Shown: positions 15,269 to 23,603 of the stretch, one piece after another
Layout: every line of letters starts with the position of its first letter
Position numbering within the stretch: position 1 is the stretch's first letter
Origin: Myxococcota bacterium
GTDB taxonomy: Bacteria > Myxococcota_A > Polyangia > HGW-17
Length of the DNA: 33,393 nucleotides
NCBI GenBank assembly: GCA_018821305.1
Contig: JAHJMN010000123.1
Span: 1 to 33,393 of the forward strand
Reading direction: 5' to 3'
Translations under genes and position numbers: made by a program
Notes under the pieces: generated by a model
What the model was told of the DNA's origin: nothing
The model's input: only the letters and a program-made list of their open reading frames with translations
Database searches by the model: none

Positions 15269-18200
15269 TCAGGATACTTTTCTTTGAAGCAGGCGGTATA
15301 CTGATTTGAGCAGTTTCTCCCGATCCAGTTTCAGTTCGTAAGCATCGAATCCAGCTTCAATGCCCTTTTGAACACTTTTATCGTCATCCAGACTTGTGAC
15401 TGCCATTACTGGAAGATTATTATATTTTCCCGATCTTCGAACTCTATCGAGAAGCCCAATTCCATCCAAGTGGGGCATTACAATGTCGGTGACAATAATA
15501 TCAAAAGGCCCATTATCTTCCAGAATGTCAATTGCTTCCAATCCGTTTGTTGCCGTAATTACCTCAAAACCTTCGTTTACAAGATAATCATTTTCAATCA
15601 TTCGGAAAAATGGAGTATCTTCCACCAGTAAAATTCTATATTCCGCAGGATCGATAGTTTCTCTGTATTCGCGAGTTGTAGCAAAACTATCGGGATCAAA
15701 CAATTCAAAAAGTCTGTAAATATTAAGGAGGAGTACAATTTCATTGTCAATCAATGAACTACCGACGATTCCATCCATCTGAATTGTTTTGCGATCCAGT
15801 TGAACACGAACTTCGCTTATATCCAGAATCGTTCTTGCAACAATACACACAGGTTTTCTGACAAGTTTGGGATGAATAACATAGAACTGACCATTAGCGG
15901 AATCTCCTGCCCCAACATCAAGCAGATTTTCGAGCCTCAGGACAGGAACGAACTTGTTGCCCGTTGTGGTAATGTATTCCTTGTTTCCAACAATTTTTAA
16001 ATTTGTCTGGTCAACTTTTTCGATTCTCTTAATCAGGTTAAGAGGAATTGCAAATTTTTCACGAGATCCATTGTCGAAAAAGAAGAGGCTCTGAACTTCG
16101 CCTGTTTCGATACTCTCTTCTTCTTTATGTGCATCAAGTTTCTCGAGTTCATGGAATTTGATGCGTGATTGCTGAATAATTCCTATTGCATCGAGGATTA
16201 TTGCAATTGTTCCATCTCCAAGAATTGTTGCTCCGGAAAATGCCGGGGATGTTTTAACAAGGGAGGAGAGTGGCTTAATAACAATTTCTTCATTGTCAAG
16301 AATACGATCGACTATCAGACCATACTTAAACCTGCCGGCACGGAGAACTAAAACCCTATGATATCTGTAAGTCTGCCTTCGTTCACTATCACTGCTTTCC
16401 CGTAAATCACCAATATTGCTGCGGCGATCAATCATTTCCTTGCCGGTTTCAGGATGGACGAAGGTTTTCCTGATTTTAAGCACGTCTGCAAGATTTATTA
16501 GTGGAAGAAGTGAATCCCTGTGTCTGAGGACCATGTTCTGATTGATTTTTTCAATTTTAACATCTGGATCTCCCTCACGGATGCGGAGTGCTTCCTCAAG
16601 GGCAACCTGATGAATTGCATATGTATGATTTTCCACTTCAAAAATCAGGGATGGTATAATCGCCAGAGTCAATGGCAGCTTGAGATTCATAAGCGTGCCT
16701 TTGCCAAAAGTTGTGTTTATTTCAGCATTTCCCCCCAACTTTTCAATATTGGTTTTTACAACATCCATACCGACGCCACGACCAGAGACATCACTGACTT
16801 GCTCTGCTGTTGAGAAACCCGGAGCAAAAAGCAGATTAACGATTTCCCTATCGGACCCATTTTCTGCTTCTTCTTTAGTAATAAGTCCTCTCTCTATTGC
16901 TTTTTTAGCAACTCGATGTCTATCAATCCCCCGTCCATCATCTTCAACGTCGATGTTTACCATTCCACCTTCATAATAAGCGGATAAGATTATTGTTCCT
17001 TTACGGACTTTGCCCGCTGTTTCCCTGTAGTCCGGGTCTTCTATGCCATGATCCATAGAGTTGCGGATTATATGAGTAAGAATATCAGAGAGATTTTCAA
17101 TAATTGTTTTGTCGAGTTCGACTTCTTTGCCCTTAATAATGAGGTTTACTTCTTTATTAAGTTTGAGTTCGAGTTCTCTGATAACCCGCGGAAACTTTTT
17201 GAAAAGGTTCCCGATAGGCTGAAGTCTTGTCTTCATAATTTGGCTCTGGATGCTGGAGGTTACCCCGTCTATCTGGTGCAGTACGGTGGATAGACCATCA
17301 ACTTCTTCTTCGTTGTTTTTCATTATTCGAAGAAGCCGGTTTCGAGCTAAAACCAGTTCGCCGGCGGTTTGCATGAGGGAATCAAGCAGGGAAGTCTTAA
17401 CACGTACGGTTTCCTCACTTACACCCCGATTTCCATCCGTGGATAAAACCTCGGTTTTCCTTCCATCCTTCATAGCTTCAGATATAACCTGAGTGAGACC
17501 ATCATTTGTCGGGGATTCGGGCTTTTTAGTTTTGACAACGGGTTTTTCCTGCTTCAGGGCTGGCTTCTCTTTTTCTACAACTGGTACTGTGGTTTTAGCC
17601 GGTTTTCCCGTATCCATCGGTTCAATATATTCTTCAGGAATTTCAAGACCTTCAGAGATAAGGTTATTCTTCAATACTGTAGAAATATAGCCTGTTATCT
17701 CAATGGAAACTCCTTTAAGTTTTTCTTCGGATTCTACATTCGGGGATGGAATATGGAGCTCATATACTTTTCCAAGTTTTTCCCATTCTTCAATTGTTTT
17801 CAAAATTTTAGAAGAATTTCCAAAGAAACTCCAGGGAATGCTGAATCGATAGAGTGAATGACCGAAGCGATTCAATTCGTCCAGATTGATAGATTTGGGT
17901 ATTTGTAGTTTTACAGGGGCCCTGATTACCATTATGTCTGGCACAGGTTCAACAACCTTTGGTGGTAACGGTTCATCTAATTCTTCATCTGAACCTTCAT
18001 AATCCGAATCTCCGTCAGAACTAATACCGAGTCTTTGAAGAAAATCCCCAAAATTTTCATCGCTGGAGTAGGCATTTTCCAGAATTGTCCCCAGCATTTT
18101 CAATTGGTCATCTATTACAAAATCCTCACTTGTTTCTATATTTTCAAGCAAATTAACAAGTTTGTCATTACATTTGACCAGAACGTCTATTGTCAGCGGA

Positions 18201-18451
18201 TCAGTTTGCCTCTCCCCATCTCGTATTTTCATGAGGAGCGTTTCCATCTGGTGGCTGAGTTTGTTTATTTTGGTAAGACCGAAAAATCCGGCAGCACCTT
18301 TCACACTGTGGACGGCTCTGAAAATCCGATTCAGGAGGTCCGGACTTGAATCACCATCCGCTAGAAGAGCAAGATCATTTTCGACATTTGATAGATGATC
18401 TGTACTTTCGACAACAAATTCCTGAAGTAGTTCGAGATCGTTATTATCCAT
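15269..18451 (-). CDS. cheA: CheA hybrid histidine kinase with two CheW-like domains and a C-terminal receiver
   Basis: The central kinase of the chemosensory pathway, 1060 residues. Domains in order: HPt with phospho-accepting His48 (AVHSVKGAAGF); a P2-like region about 180-275; a Lys/Pro/Glu-rich linker 282-315; dimerisation about 348-415; an ATPase domain with N box RNSMDHG (463-469), G1 DDGRGID (504-510), F box LFAPGFST (541-548) and G2 GRGVGM (557-562); a CheW-like domain about 595-765; a second CheW-like region about 785-925; and a receiver about 937-1055 with Glu944-Asp945, phospho-acceptor Asp989 and Lys1041. The layout recalls CheA-CheY fusions such as FrzE of Myxococcus. GGGAG lies before the ATG and overlaps the end of the STAS gene. 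The receiver may act as a phosphate sink or self-regulator (inference). Confidence 0.95.
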   Translation of the reverse strand: MDNNDLELLQEFVVESTDHLSNVENDLALLADGDSSPDLLNRIFRAVHSVKGAAGFFGLTKINKLSHQMETLLMKIRDGERQTDPLTIDVLVKCNDKLVNLLENIETSEDFVIDDQLKMLGTILENAYSSDENFGDFLQRLGISSDGDSDYEGSDEELDEPLPPKVVEPVPDIMVIRAPVKLQIPKSINLDELNRFGHSLYRFSIPWSFFGNSSKILKTIEEWEKLGKVYELHIPSPNVESEEKLKGVSIEITGYISTVLKNNLISEGLEIPEEYIEPMDTGKPAKTTVPVVEKEKPALKQEKPVVKTKKPESPTNDGLTQVISEAMKDGRKTEVLSTDGNRGVSEETVRVKTSLLDSLMQTAGELVLARNRLLRIMKNNEEEVDGLSTVLHQIDGVTSSIQSQIMKTRLQPIGNLFKKFPRVIRELELKLNKEVNLIIKGKEVELDKTIIENLSDILTHIIRNSMDHGIEDPDYRETAGKVRKGTIILSAYYEGGMVNIDVEDDGRGIDRHRVAKKAIERGLITKEEAENGSDREIVNLLFAPGFSTAEQVSDVSGRGVGMDVVKTNIEKLGGNAEINTTFGKGTLMNLKLPLTLAIIPSLIFEVENHTYAIHQVALEEALRIREGDPDVKIEKINQNMVLRHRDSLLPLINLADVLKIRKTFVHPETGKEMIDRRSNIGDLRESSDSERRQTYRYHRVLVLRAGRFKYGLIVDRILDNEEIVIKPLSSLVKTSPAFSGATILGDGTIAIILDAIGIIQQSRIKFHELEKLDAHKEEESIETGEVQSLFFFDNGSREKFAIPLNLIKRIEKVDQTNLKIVGNKEYITTTGNKFVPVLRLENLLDVGAGDSANGQFYVIHPKLVRKPVCIVARTILDISEVRVQLDRKTIQMDGIVGSSLIDNEIVLLLNIYRLFELFDPDSFATTREYRETIDPAEYRILLVEDTPFFRMIENDYLVNEGFEVITATNGLEAIDILEDNGPFDIIVTDIVMPHLDGIGLLDRVRRSGKYNNLPVMAVTSLDDDKSVQKGIEAGFDAYELKLDREKLLKSVYRLLQRKVS

Positions 18452-18457
18452 TTTTAT

Positions 18458-19000
18458 TTACTCCCGATCAAAATTAATATCGGTCAAATCAAGTATAGAA
18501 TTAATTCCTTCAGAATTCCTGAAAATGAGGTTCCCAGAGATTTTTGAAAGTTTTTCCCAGATGTAGAATAATAGTTTAATGTCAGACTCACTAATATTTT
18601 CAATGCCTTGAGCGTCAACAATAAACGATTTTAAATCAGAATTAGACTTGAGTAGTTCATCTATTTTTCCATATGAAAGTTCCGGAAATCTAAATATAAA
18701 TTCATTATTTTCTAATTTGGGACCAGGGGCAACTTCATATACTGTAGTTGGCCTGTTGTTTTCATCAGGTGGTTTGCGCAAGTTGATGGTTTCTTTTTCT
18801 ACTTTAACAAGAGTGTCTGAATTGGAGTTTACTACATCCCTTGATTTATCTTCATTGGGCTCTGAAATTGAAGGATCCTCAGTTAGATTATCTTCATTGT
18901 TTTTATCAATATGCTCAACTTCCTCCGATGATAGATCATCAACAATTTCTCTGGATTTGTCTTCCGGAATCTTAACAGGTTCAATTTTTTTACGTGGCAT
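18458..19000 (-). CDS. STAS-like protein opening the chemosensory operon
   Basis: A 180-residue acidic protein. Residues 1 to about 90 are low-complexity and charged (Glu, Asp, Lys, Ser), probably disordered. The C-terminal part (about 95-180) has the pattern of a STAS / anti-sigma-factor-antagonist domain: FIVDAQGIENISESDIKLLF followed by an alternating helix and NLIFRNSEGINSILDL. A serine lies near the usual regulatory position (NISESD). The ATG at 19000 is chosen because AGGAG stands 7 bases upstream; the ORF also extends to a TTG at 19006. It ends 6 bases before cheA. STAS proteins beside CheA are seen in some chemosensory clusters; a role as kinase input or output is inferred. Confidence 0.7.
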   Translation of the reverse strand: MPRKKIEPVKIPEDKSREIVDDLSSEEVEHIDKNNEDNLTEDPSISEPNEDKSRDVVNSNSDTLVKVEKETINLRKPPDENNRPTTVYEVAPGPKLENNEFIFRFPELSYGKIDELLKSNSDLKSFIVDAQGIENISESDIKLLFYIWEKLSKISGNLIFRNSEGINSILDLTDINFDRE

Positions 19001-19216
19001 TTTCAACTCCTGAAATCCAATTTCATGTATTTATATCGGGATGAAGAAGGTGAAGTATTAGGAAAAAACGTATTTTTTCATAAAAAAAAGAAGTTTGCGA
19101 ACCGGGATACATTTCTAAAAAGCAATTTGAAAATATTTATAAACGATTGAACGCCGGCTATGGCTTTTTACAGTTTGTTGAAATGTTTATGTATTATTTC
19201 AGGAACAAAAATAAAA

Positions 19217-19244
19217 TTGCATGATTGCACAACAGTTTTAATAT
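19217..19244 (+). promoter_or_regulatory. Putative promoter of rph
   Basis: TTGCAT (19217-19222), a 16-base spacer and TAATAT (19239-19244), about 57 bases before the rph start. The rest of the divergent gap (19001-19216) shows no gene. It must also hold the promoter of the chemosensory operon, which I could not place. Confidence 0.45.
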
Positions 19245-19247
19245 AAC

Positions 19248-19274
19248 GAGTCAGTAACGAACGGACTCTGACTC
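19248..19274. promoter_or_regulatory. Inverted repeat GAGTCAG/CTGACTC at the expected rph transcription start
   Basis: Perfect 7-bp arms at 19248-19254 and 19268-19274 with a 13-base loop, directly after the -10 box. It could be an operator or a hairpin in the 5' leader. There is no independent support. Confidence 0.35.
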
Positions 19275-19301
19275 AGACTAACGCCATGAAGGAAGGTATT
19301 T

Positions 19302-20009
19302 ATGGAACGAAAAAATTCACGTAGAAATAACGAGCTCAGGCCAGTGCAGATTCAAACCGGAATCCAGAAAGATCCTGATGGCAGTGTATTGATAAGTTAC
19401 GGAGAAACTAAAATAATCTGCTGTGCAACTATTGAAAACAAGACGCCTTCATGGTCATCGGACTCGTCAAAAGGTTGGATTACTGCGGAATACAATATGC
19501 TTCCTGGTTCTACAGGTAGCCGGAGCCCAAGAGTCAGGAAGGGTAGAAACGAGGAAATACAAAGACTTATTGGACGAAGTCTCCGTGCTTCCATTGATTT
19601 AACCGCCTTGGGACCAAGAACGATAACAATTGACTGTGATGTCCTTGTGGCAGATGCGGGAACCAGGACGGCCTCCATTACCGGTGGATTTGTTGCATTG
19701 TGTCTCGCAATTCAAAAATTGATTTTTACAGGCAAACTTGAATTGAATCCTGTTATCCATAATGTTGTTTCTGTAAGTTGTGCTCTTTGTGATGGTGAAA
19801 TTATAGTTGATCCTGACTATTCGGAGGATTCAAAAGCTCAGGTAGATATGAACTTTGTCATAGCTGGAAATGGTGAATTTATTGAGATACAGGGTACTGG
19901 CGAGAAATCCACATTTAATGATTCACAACTGCTTGAAATGATAAGTTATGCAAAAGAGGCAGGCAGGCAACTTATGGAAATACAGGATCAGGTTATTAAA
20001 TTACTCTGA
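19302..20009 (+). CDS. rph: Ribonuclease PH
   Basis: A phosphate-dependent 3'-to-5' exoribonuclease that trims tRNA 3' ends (EC 2.7.7.56). At 235 residues it is the usual length. Family signatures are the N-terminal NNELRPVQIQTG, SVLISYGETKIICCAT, ITAEYNMLPGST, then RKGRNEEIQRLIGRSLRA, TIDCDVLVADAGTRTASITGG and the C-terminal LLEMISYAKEAGRQL. The usual Asp-Gly-Gly-Thr reads Asp-Ala-Gly-Thr here, a mild change in a conserved loop. GAAGGAAGG precedes the ATG by 5 bases. The last 9 bases overlap the end of the convergent peptidase gene. Confidence 0.95.
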   Translation: MERKNSRRNNELRPVQIQTGIQKDPDGSVLISYGETKIICCATIENKTPSWSSDSSKGWITAEYNMLPGSTGSRSPRVRKGRNEEIQRLIGRSLRASIDLTALGPRTITIDCDVLVADAGTRTASITGGFVALCLAIQKLIFTGKLELNPVIHNVVSVSCALCDGEIIVDPDYSEDSKAQVDMNFVIAGNGEFIEIQGTGEKSTFNDSQLLEMISYAKEAGRQLMEIQDQVIKLL

Positions 20010-22244
20010 TTCAACAACAAATTTTTTATTCAGAGCCTTTATCTCACTCTTTGACATCCCCAGCATATACATAAGAAAAGCGTATTCTTCGGCTTGAGAT
20101 TCAACTCTTTTCTTTACCATATCTCCACCGGAGTGCCCTGAATTTTTGTTAATTCTAAGTAGCACCGGAAGTCCAGACAGGGATGAGTACTGCAGGGCAG
20201 CAGTAAACTTTCTGGCATGCATTGGATCAACACGATCATCGCTGTCTGCGCTCGTCATGAGGAGTGACGGGTATTTGACACCATATTTTACATGATGATA
20301 TGGACTGTAGGAGAACAGGTTGGTGAAATGCTCCTGCTTTCGCGGGTCGCCATATTCGCTGATCCATGTCTCACCGGAACCGAAAAGGTGATATCTAACC
20401 ATGTCAAGCAGTGGCACATGGCAGGAAACAGCGCGGAAAAGTTCCGGACGTTGTACCATCGCTGCACCCACTAAAAGCCCACCGTTAGAACCACCACGAA
20501 TGGAAAGTTTTGCCGGTTTGGTATATTTGTTTCTTATAAGATATTCTGCTGCTCCAATAAAGTCATCAAAAACATTCTGTTTTTTAAGAAGCATTCCATC
20601 CCTGTGCCATTGTTCCCCATATTCGCCACCACCGCGAAGATTTGGAATTGCTATAGAACCGCCATTTTCAAGCCAGGGTATGTTTCCCGCGGAAAAATGT
20701 GGAGTAATGCTTACATTGAAACCGCCATAACCATATAAAATAAAGGGATTTTCTCCATTTTTAACCATGTCACTTCTGCGGATTATAAACATGGTAATAA
20801 CTGTGCCATCCTTGGACTTATACTCAACTTGCTCAGTGGTATACGGAGAAGGATCAAACGGAACTTTAACCTTAAAAAATTCTTTTGAAGCATTTGCAGT
20901 GAAGTCATACTCGAAAATTGACTTAGGGGAGGTGAATGATGAAAAAGAATAAAATCCGGTTTTATCATCGGGATTACCACTTATTCCCCCTGAAGTACCA
21001 ATGCCTGGAAGAACTACAGTTTTCAGATTTTTTCCGTCAAGATCGGCAACTTCAAGAGTCGTCGACGCCTTTTTGAGCCAGGTCAGTGAAAGTTTGCCAC
21101 CCACGATGGAGAAATTGTCCAAAACCGCATCAGAACGCTCTGGAATTACATCTTTCCAATATTTCTGATTGACTCTATTGGGTGTTGTCCACATCAGTCT
21201 GTAATGAGGAGCTTTATGGTTAGTGTGAATATAAAATTTACCCTTCCACCACATCACACTGTAATTGGCGTATTCTTTGTCTGTGTTCACAACAAGTGGG
21301 TTCCATCGTCCACCATAGGGGGTTTTATAGTAAACATCCGTTCGGCTCCATCCAAAGCTTAAAAACGCTAAAAGATAGCGTCCATCACGGCTTACATTTA
21401 CATGAAGGAATTTTTTAGGATCTTTGGTTGCGGGATGTATGAGTTTGTCTTTTTTCCACTTTGTTCCAATGCGATGATAATATACTTCTGCATGTCCGGG
21501 CAGTTGATTTACTTCGATTTTCGGGTCAAGGGGCAATCTGGTATAATAAAAACCTTTACCATTAGGGTCCCAGGAGGGTGAGGCATATTTACAGCCTGGA
21601 ATTTCCTCATCAGGTAGTTTCTTCCCTGTCGCAACATCCATTACAAAAAGCGTTGCGGCATCTGAATTGTTTTTGCTTACCTTGTAAGCAGCCAGTTTTC
21701 CATCGTAACTTACATAAATGCCTTTAACACTTATGCTTCCGTCTTCACTCATTTTATTAGGATCAAGAAGAACTTTGACTTCTCCGGTTTCGCCTTCCTT
21801 CCAGTAATAAACAAATTTTTCCTTATCCGCATGCTGCCTGTAGAAGAAGTAACGCTTACCTCTTCGCATGGGGGCTCCGGTCTGGTCAATATAGTTAAGT
21901 TCATTAAGGCGTTTATAAAGATTCTTTATCCCGGGAAGGGAATTAAGGTGCTTTCGGGCATGTTTATTCTGCTCTTCCATCCAATGGCTCGTCTCACTCG
22001 ATTTGGCATCTTCAAGCCAACGGTAAGGATCTTTTACTTTAATCCCGTGGATGGTGTCCTCGATGCCCTGCCGCTTGGTTTCGATACTTACAATAAACTG
22101 TTTATATGAGTCAGTTTCCCCCTTCTTTTTAACAGGGGTAAGATCTTTTTCTTCATTTTTTACGCTTGGAATTCCGCCCGGATTACAAGCTGCGGACAAT
22201 AATAGTAATGAGAAAATTGATGAAAATATTTGGTTTTTACTCAT
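20001..22244 (-). CDS. Prolyl oligopeptidase family serine peptidase (S9A), lipoprotein
   Basis: A 747-residue serine peptidase expected to cleave short peptides after proline. Residues 1-20 are a lipoprotein signal peptide (LLLLSAAC, Cys20), so it should be membrane-anchored outside the cytoplasm. The beta-propeller spans roughly 75-470. The alpha/beta-hydrolase domain carries nucleophile Ser586 in GGSNGG, the acid in SDDRVDP (about 669-670) and His704 in NSGHSGG. LRGGGEYGEQWHRDG (537-550) and the N-terminal DPYRWLED are also typical. Possible functional partners are the OPT transporter, 16 kb away, and the nearby secreted metalloprotease, but no operon link is visible. Confidence 0.95.
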   Translation of the reverse strand: MSKNQIFSSIFSLLLLSAACNPGGIPSVKNEEKDLTPVKKKGETDSYKQFIVSIETKRQGIEDTIHGIKVKDPYRWLEDAKSSETSHWMEEQNKHARKHLNSLPGIKNLYKRLNELNYIDQTGAPMRRGKRYFFYRQHADKEKFVYYWKEGETGEVKVLLDPNKMSEDGSISVKGIYVSYDGKLAAYKVSKNNSDAATLFVMDVATGKKLPDEEIPGCKYASPSWDPNGKGFYYTRLPLDPKIEVNQLPGHAEVYYHRIGTKWKKDKLIHPATKDPKKFLHVNVSRDGRYLLAFLSFGWSRTDVYYKTPYGGRWNPLVVNTDKEYANYSVMWWKGKFYIHTNHKAPHYRLMWTTPNRVNQKYWKDVIPERSDAVLDNFSIVGGKLSLTWLKKASTTLEVADLDGKNLKTVVLPGIGTSGGISGNPDDKTGFYSFSSFTSPKSIFEYDFTANASKEFFKVKVPFDPSPYTTEQVEYKSKDGTVITMFIIRRSDMVKNGENPFILYGYGGFNVSITPHFSAGNIPWLENGGSIAIPNLRGGGEYGEQWHRDGMLLKKQNVFDDFIGAAEYLIRNKYTKPAKLSIRGGSNGGLLVGAAMVQRPELFRAVSCHVPLLDMVRYHLFGSGETWISEYGDPRKQEHFTNLFSYSPYHHVKYGVKYPSLLMTSADSDDRVDPMHARKFTAALQYSSLSGLPVLLRINKNSGHSGGDMVKKRVESQAEEYAFLMYMLGMSKSEIKALNKKFVVESE

Positions 22245-22373
22245 ATAGGGCTACCTTTCCTGATAAGGTTAGTTCCCGAATTACCCCAGAAGAATTTTAT
22301 TAAATTCCAGCCGGTTACTACAACGGCAAAGTGAATTTCCTGAAAAGGATTCCATTGTCGGAATGTCGGGAAA

Positions 22374-22397
22374 CTTAAAAATCCTGTATTTCAGGAT
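22374..22397 (-). terminator. Intrinsic terminator after the radical SAM gene
   Basis: On the minus strand, ATCCTG-AAATA-CAGGAT is followed by a run of five T (22380-22376 and the stem end), about 70 bases past the radical SAM stop. The stem is short. No gene is present in the 22245-22469 gap. Confidence 0.55.
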
Positions 22398-22469
22398 AAT
22401 GAAGAAATAGTTAAATAAGGTTGTCAACTTGTCAATGGATAATTTTAAGTCATTGTCCCGGATTTGAAA

Positions 22470-23603
22470 CTACTGGTAAAACGTCCGGATAAACACTTGA
22501 TTCTGTTCCTTAAAAAGAATTTCACCAGCTTTGTCAGCTAATTCGATGCAAAGCTTTTCCCAGAAACAAACAATACCGTCGGTAACATTAATATTACCTG
22601 TGAGAGTGAAATTTACGCAGTGGCACCAATTTGCACATCGTGTTGATACACCACATTCAGAGCAATCTTCGTTGACAACGTAACCATGAGTGTTCTGGAG
22701 CCATAAAAGTTTTTCCGGGGCAATCCCCGTGTCAAGAGACCCAATCTTCATTTCTTCAGGGTCTCCACCTGCCAATCGTTCACATGGATAAATATTTCCA
22801 GATGGGGTTACCGCCAGTTCTTCCAGACCGAATCGACATTTATCACAACTCCGATATCCACCATTTAAATGGGTCCTGATTTTGGATGTAATGAAACTTA
22901 ACTCAACAGGCTTTTCTTTCCTCATTTGTGAAATATACAGGTCAGTAATAAGTTCCATCTGATGGGTTAGTACATCCAGGGAGGAACTTCCCCAATCGCT
23001 TGAATAATCAAAATTTAATGAAATATTAGTAAAATTGTTTTCAACCAGCCAGTAAATTCCCTCGTAAAGATATTCAGAATTATTTTTAGATATTACGAAA
23101 ATAACTTCAACATCAGGGATGAATTTGCGAAGAATATTAATACCTTTATAGCAATCAGTATGCGAAGGACCACCACCGGGTAGGGTGCGACATGAATTGT
23201 GAGAATCCGGAGAACCATCAAGGCTGACTGCCATGAAAAACTGGTTATCAGTGAGATATCGGGCAATCTCTTCAGTAAGAGCAAGGCCATTTGTAGTTAA
23301 TTTAAAAAATACATTCTTCCCTGTTTCTTTTCTTTTAAACTCCGAATACTCCACAAGTGATTTGATTAACTCAAATTCCAATAATGGCTCTCCGCCGAAA
23401 AACCCTAATTGCAATTCACTTTTCGTATGGTCGAACGCAAAATCAATAGCTTTTACTGCAGTTTTGTAATCCATGGAAATAGATGAATGAGGTTTTGCAT
23501 AGCAATAACTGCAATCGAGTTGACAGCGGCTTGTAATTATGAGGGTGAAGTCCATGCGGAGATAAAACTTAGATGAACTTCCTGCGGAATGCAACCATTC
23601 CAA
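22470..23603 (-). CDS. Radical SAM protein with SPASM-type C-terminus
   Basis: A 377-residue radical SAM enzyme. The cluster-binding motif is CQLDCSYC (Cys27, Cys31, Cys34), with GFFGGEPLLE and later VSLDGSPDSH typical of the SPASM branch (anaerobic sulfatase maturase-like and peptide-modifying enzymes). The C-terminal third is Cys-rich: CDKCRFG, NIYPCERL, CSECGVSTRCANWCHC and IVCFWEKL, which would bind auxiliary Fe-S clusters. The start at 23603 overlaps the metalloprotease gene by 35 bases; an alternative ATG at 23555 begins MDFTLIITSRC but has no ribosome site. Substrates of this branch are usually peptides or proteins encoded nearby. No sulfatase is in view, so the target is unknown. Confidence 0.9.
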   Translation of the reverse strand: MEWLHSAGSSSKFYLRMDFTLIITSRCQLDCSYCYAKPHSSISMDYKTAVKAIDFAFDHTKSELQLGFFGGEPLLEFELIKSLVEYSEFKRKETGKNVFFKLTTNGLALTEEIARYLTDNQFFMAVSLDGSPDSHNSCRTLPGGGPSHTDCYKGINILRKFIPDVEVIFVISKNNSEYLYEGIYWLVENNFTNISLNFDYSSDWGSSSLDVLTHQMELITDLYISQMRKEKPVELSFITSKIRTHLNGGYRSCDKCRFGLEELAVTPSGNIYPCERLAGGDPEEMKIGSLDTGIAPEKLLWLQNTHGYVVNEDCSECGVSTRCANWCHCVNFTLTGNINVTDGIVCFWEKLCIELADKAGEILFKEQNQVFIRTFYQ

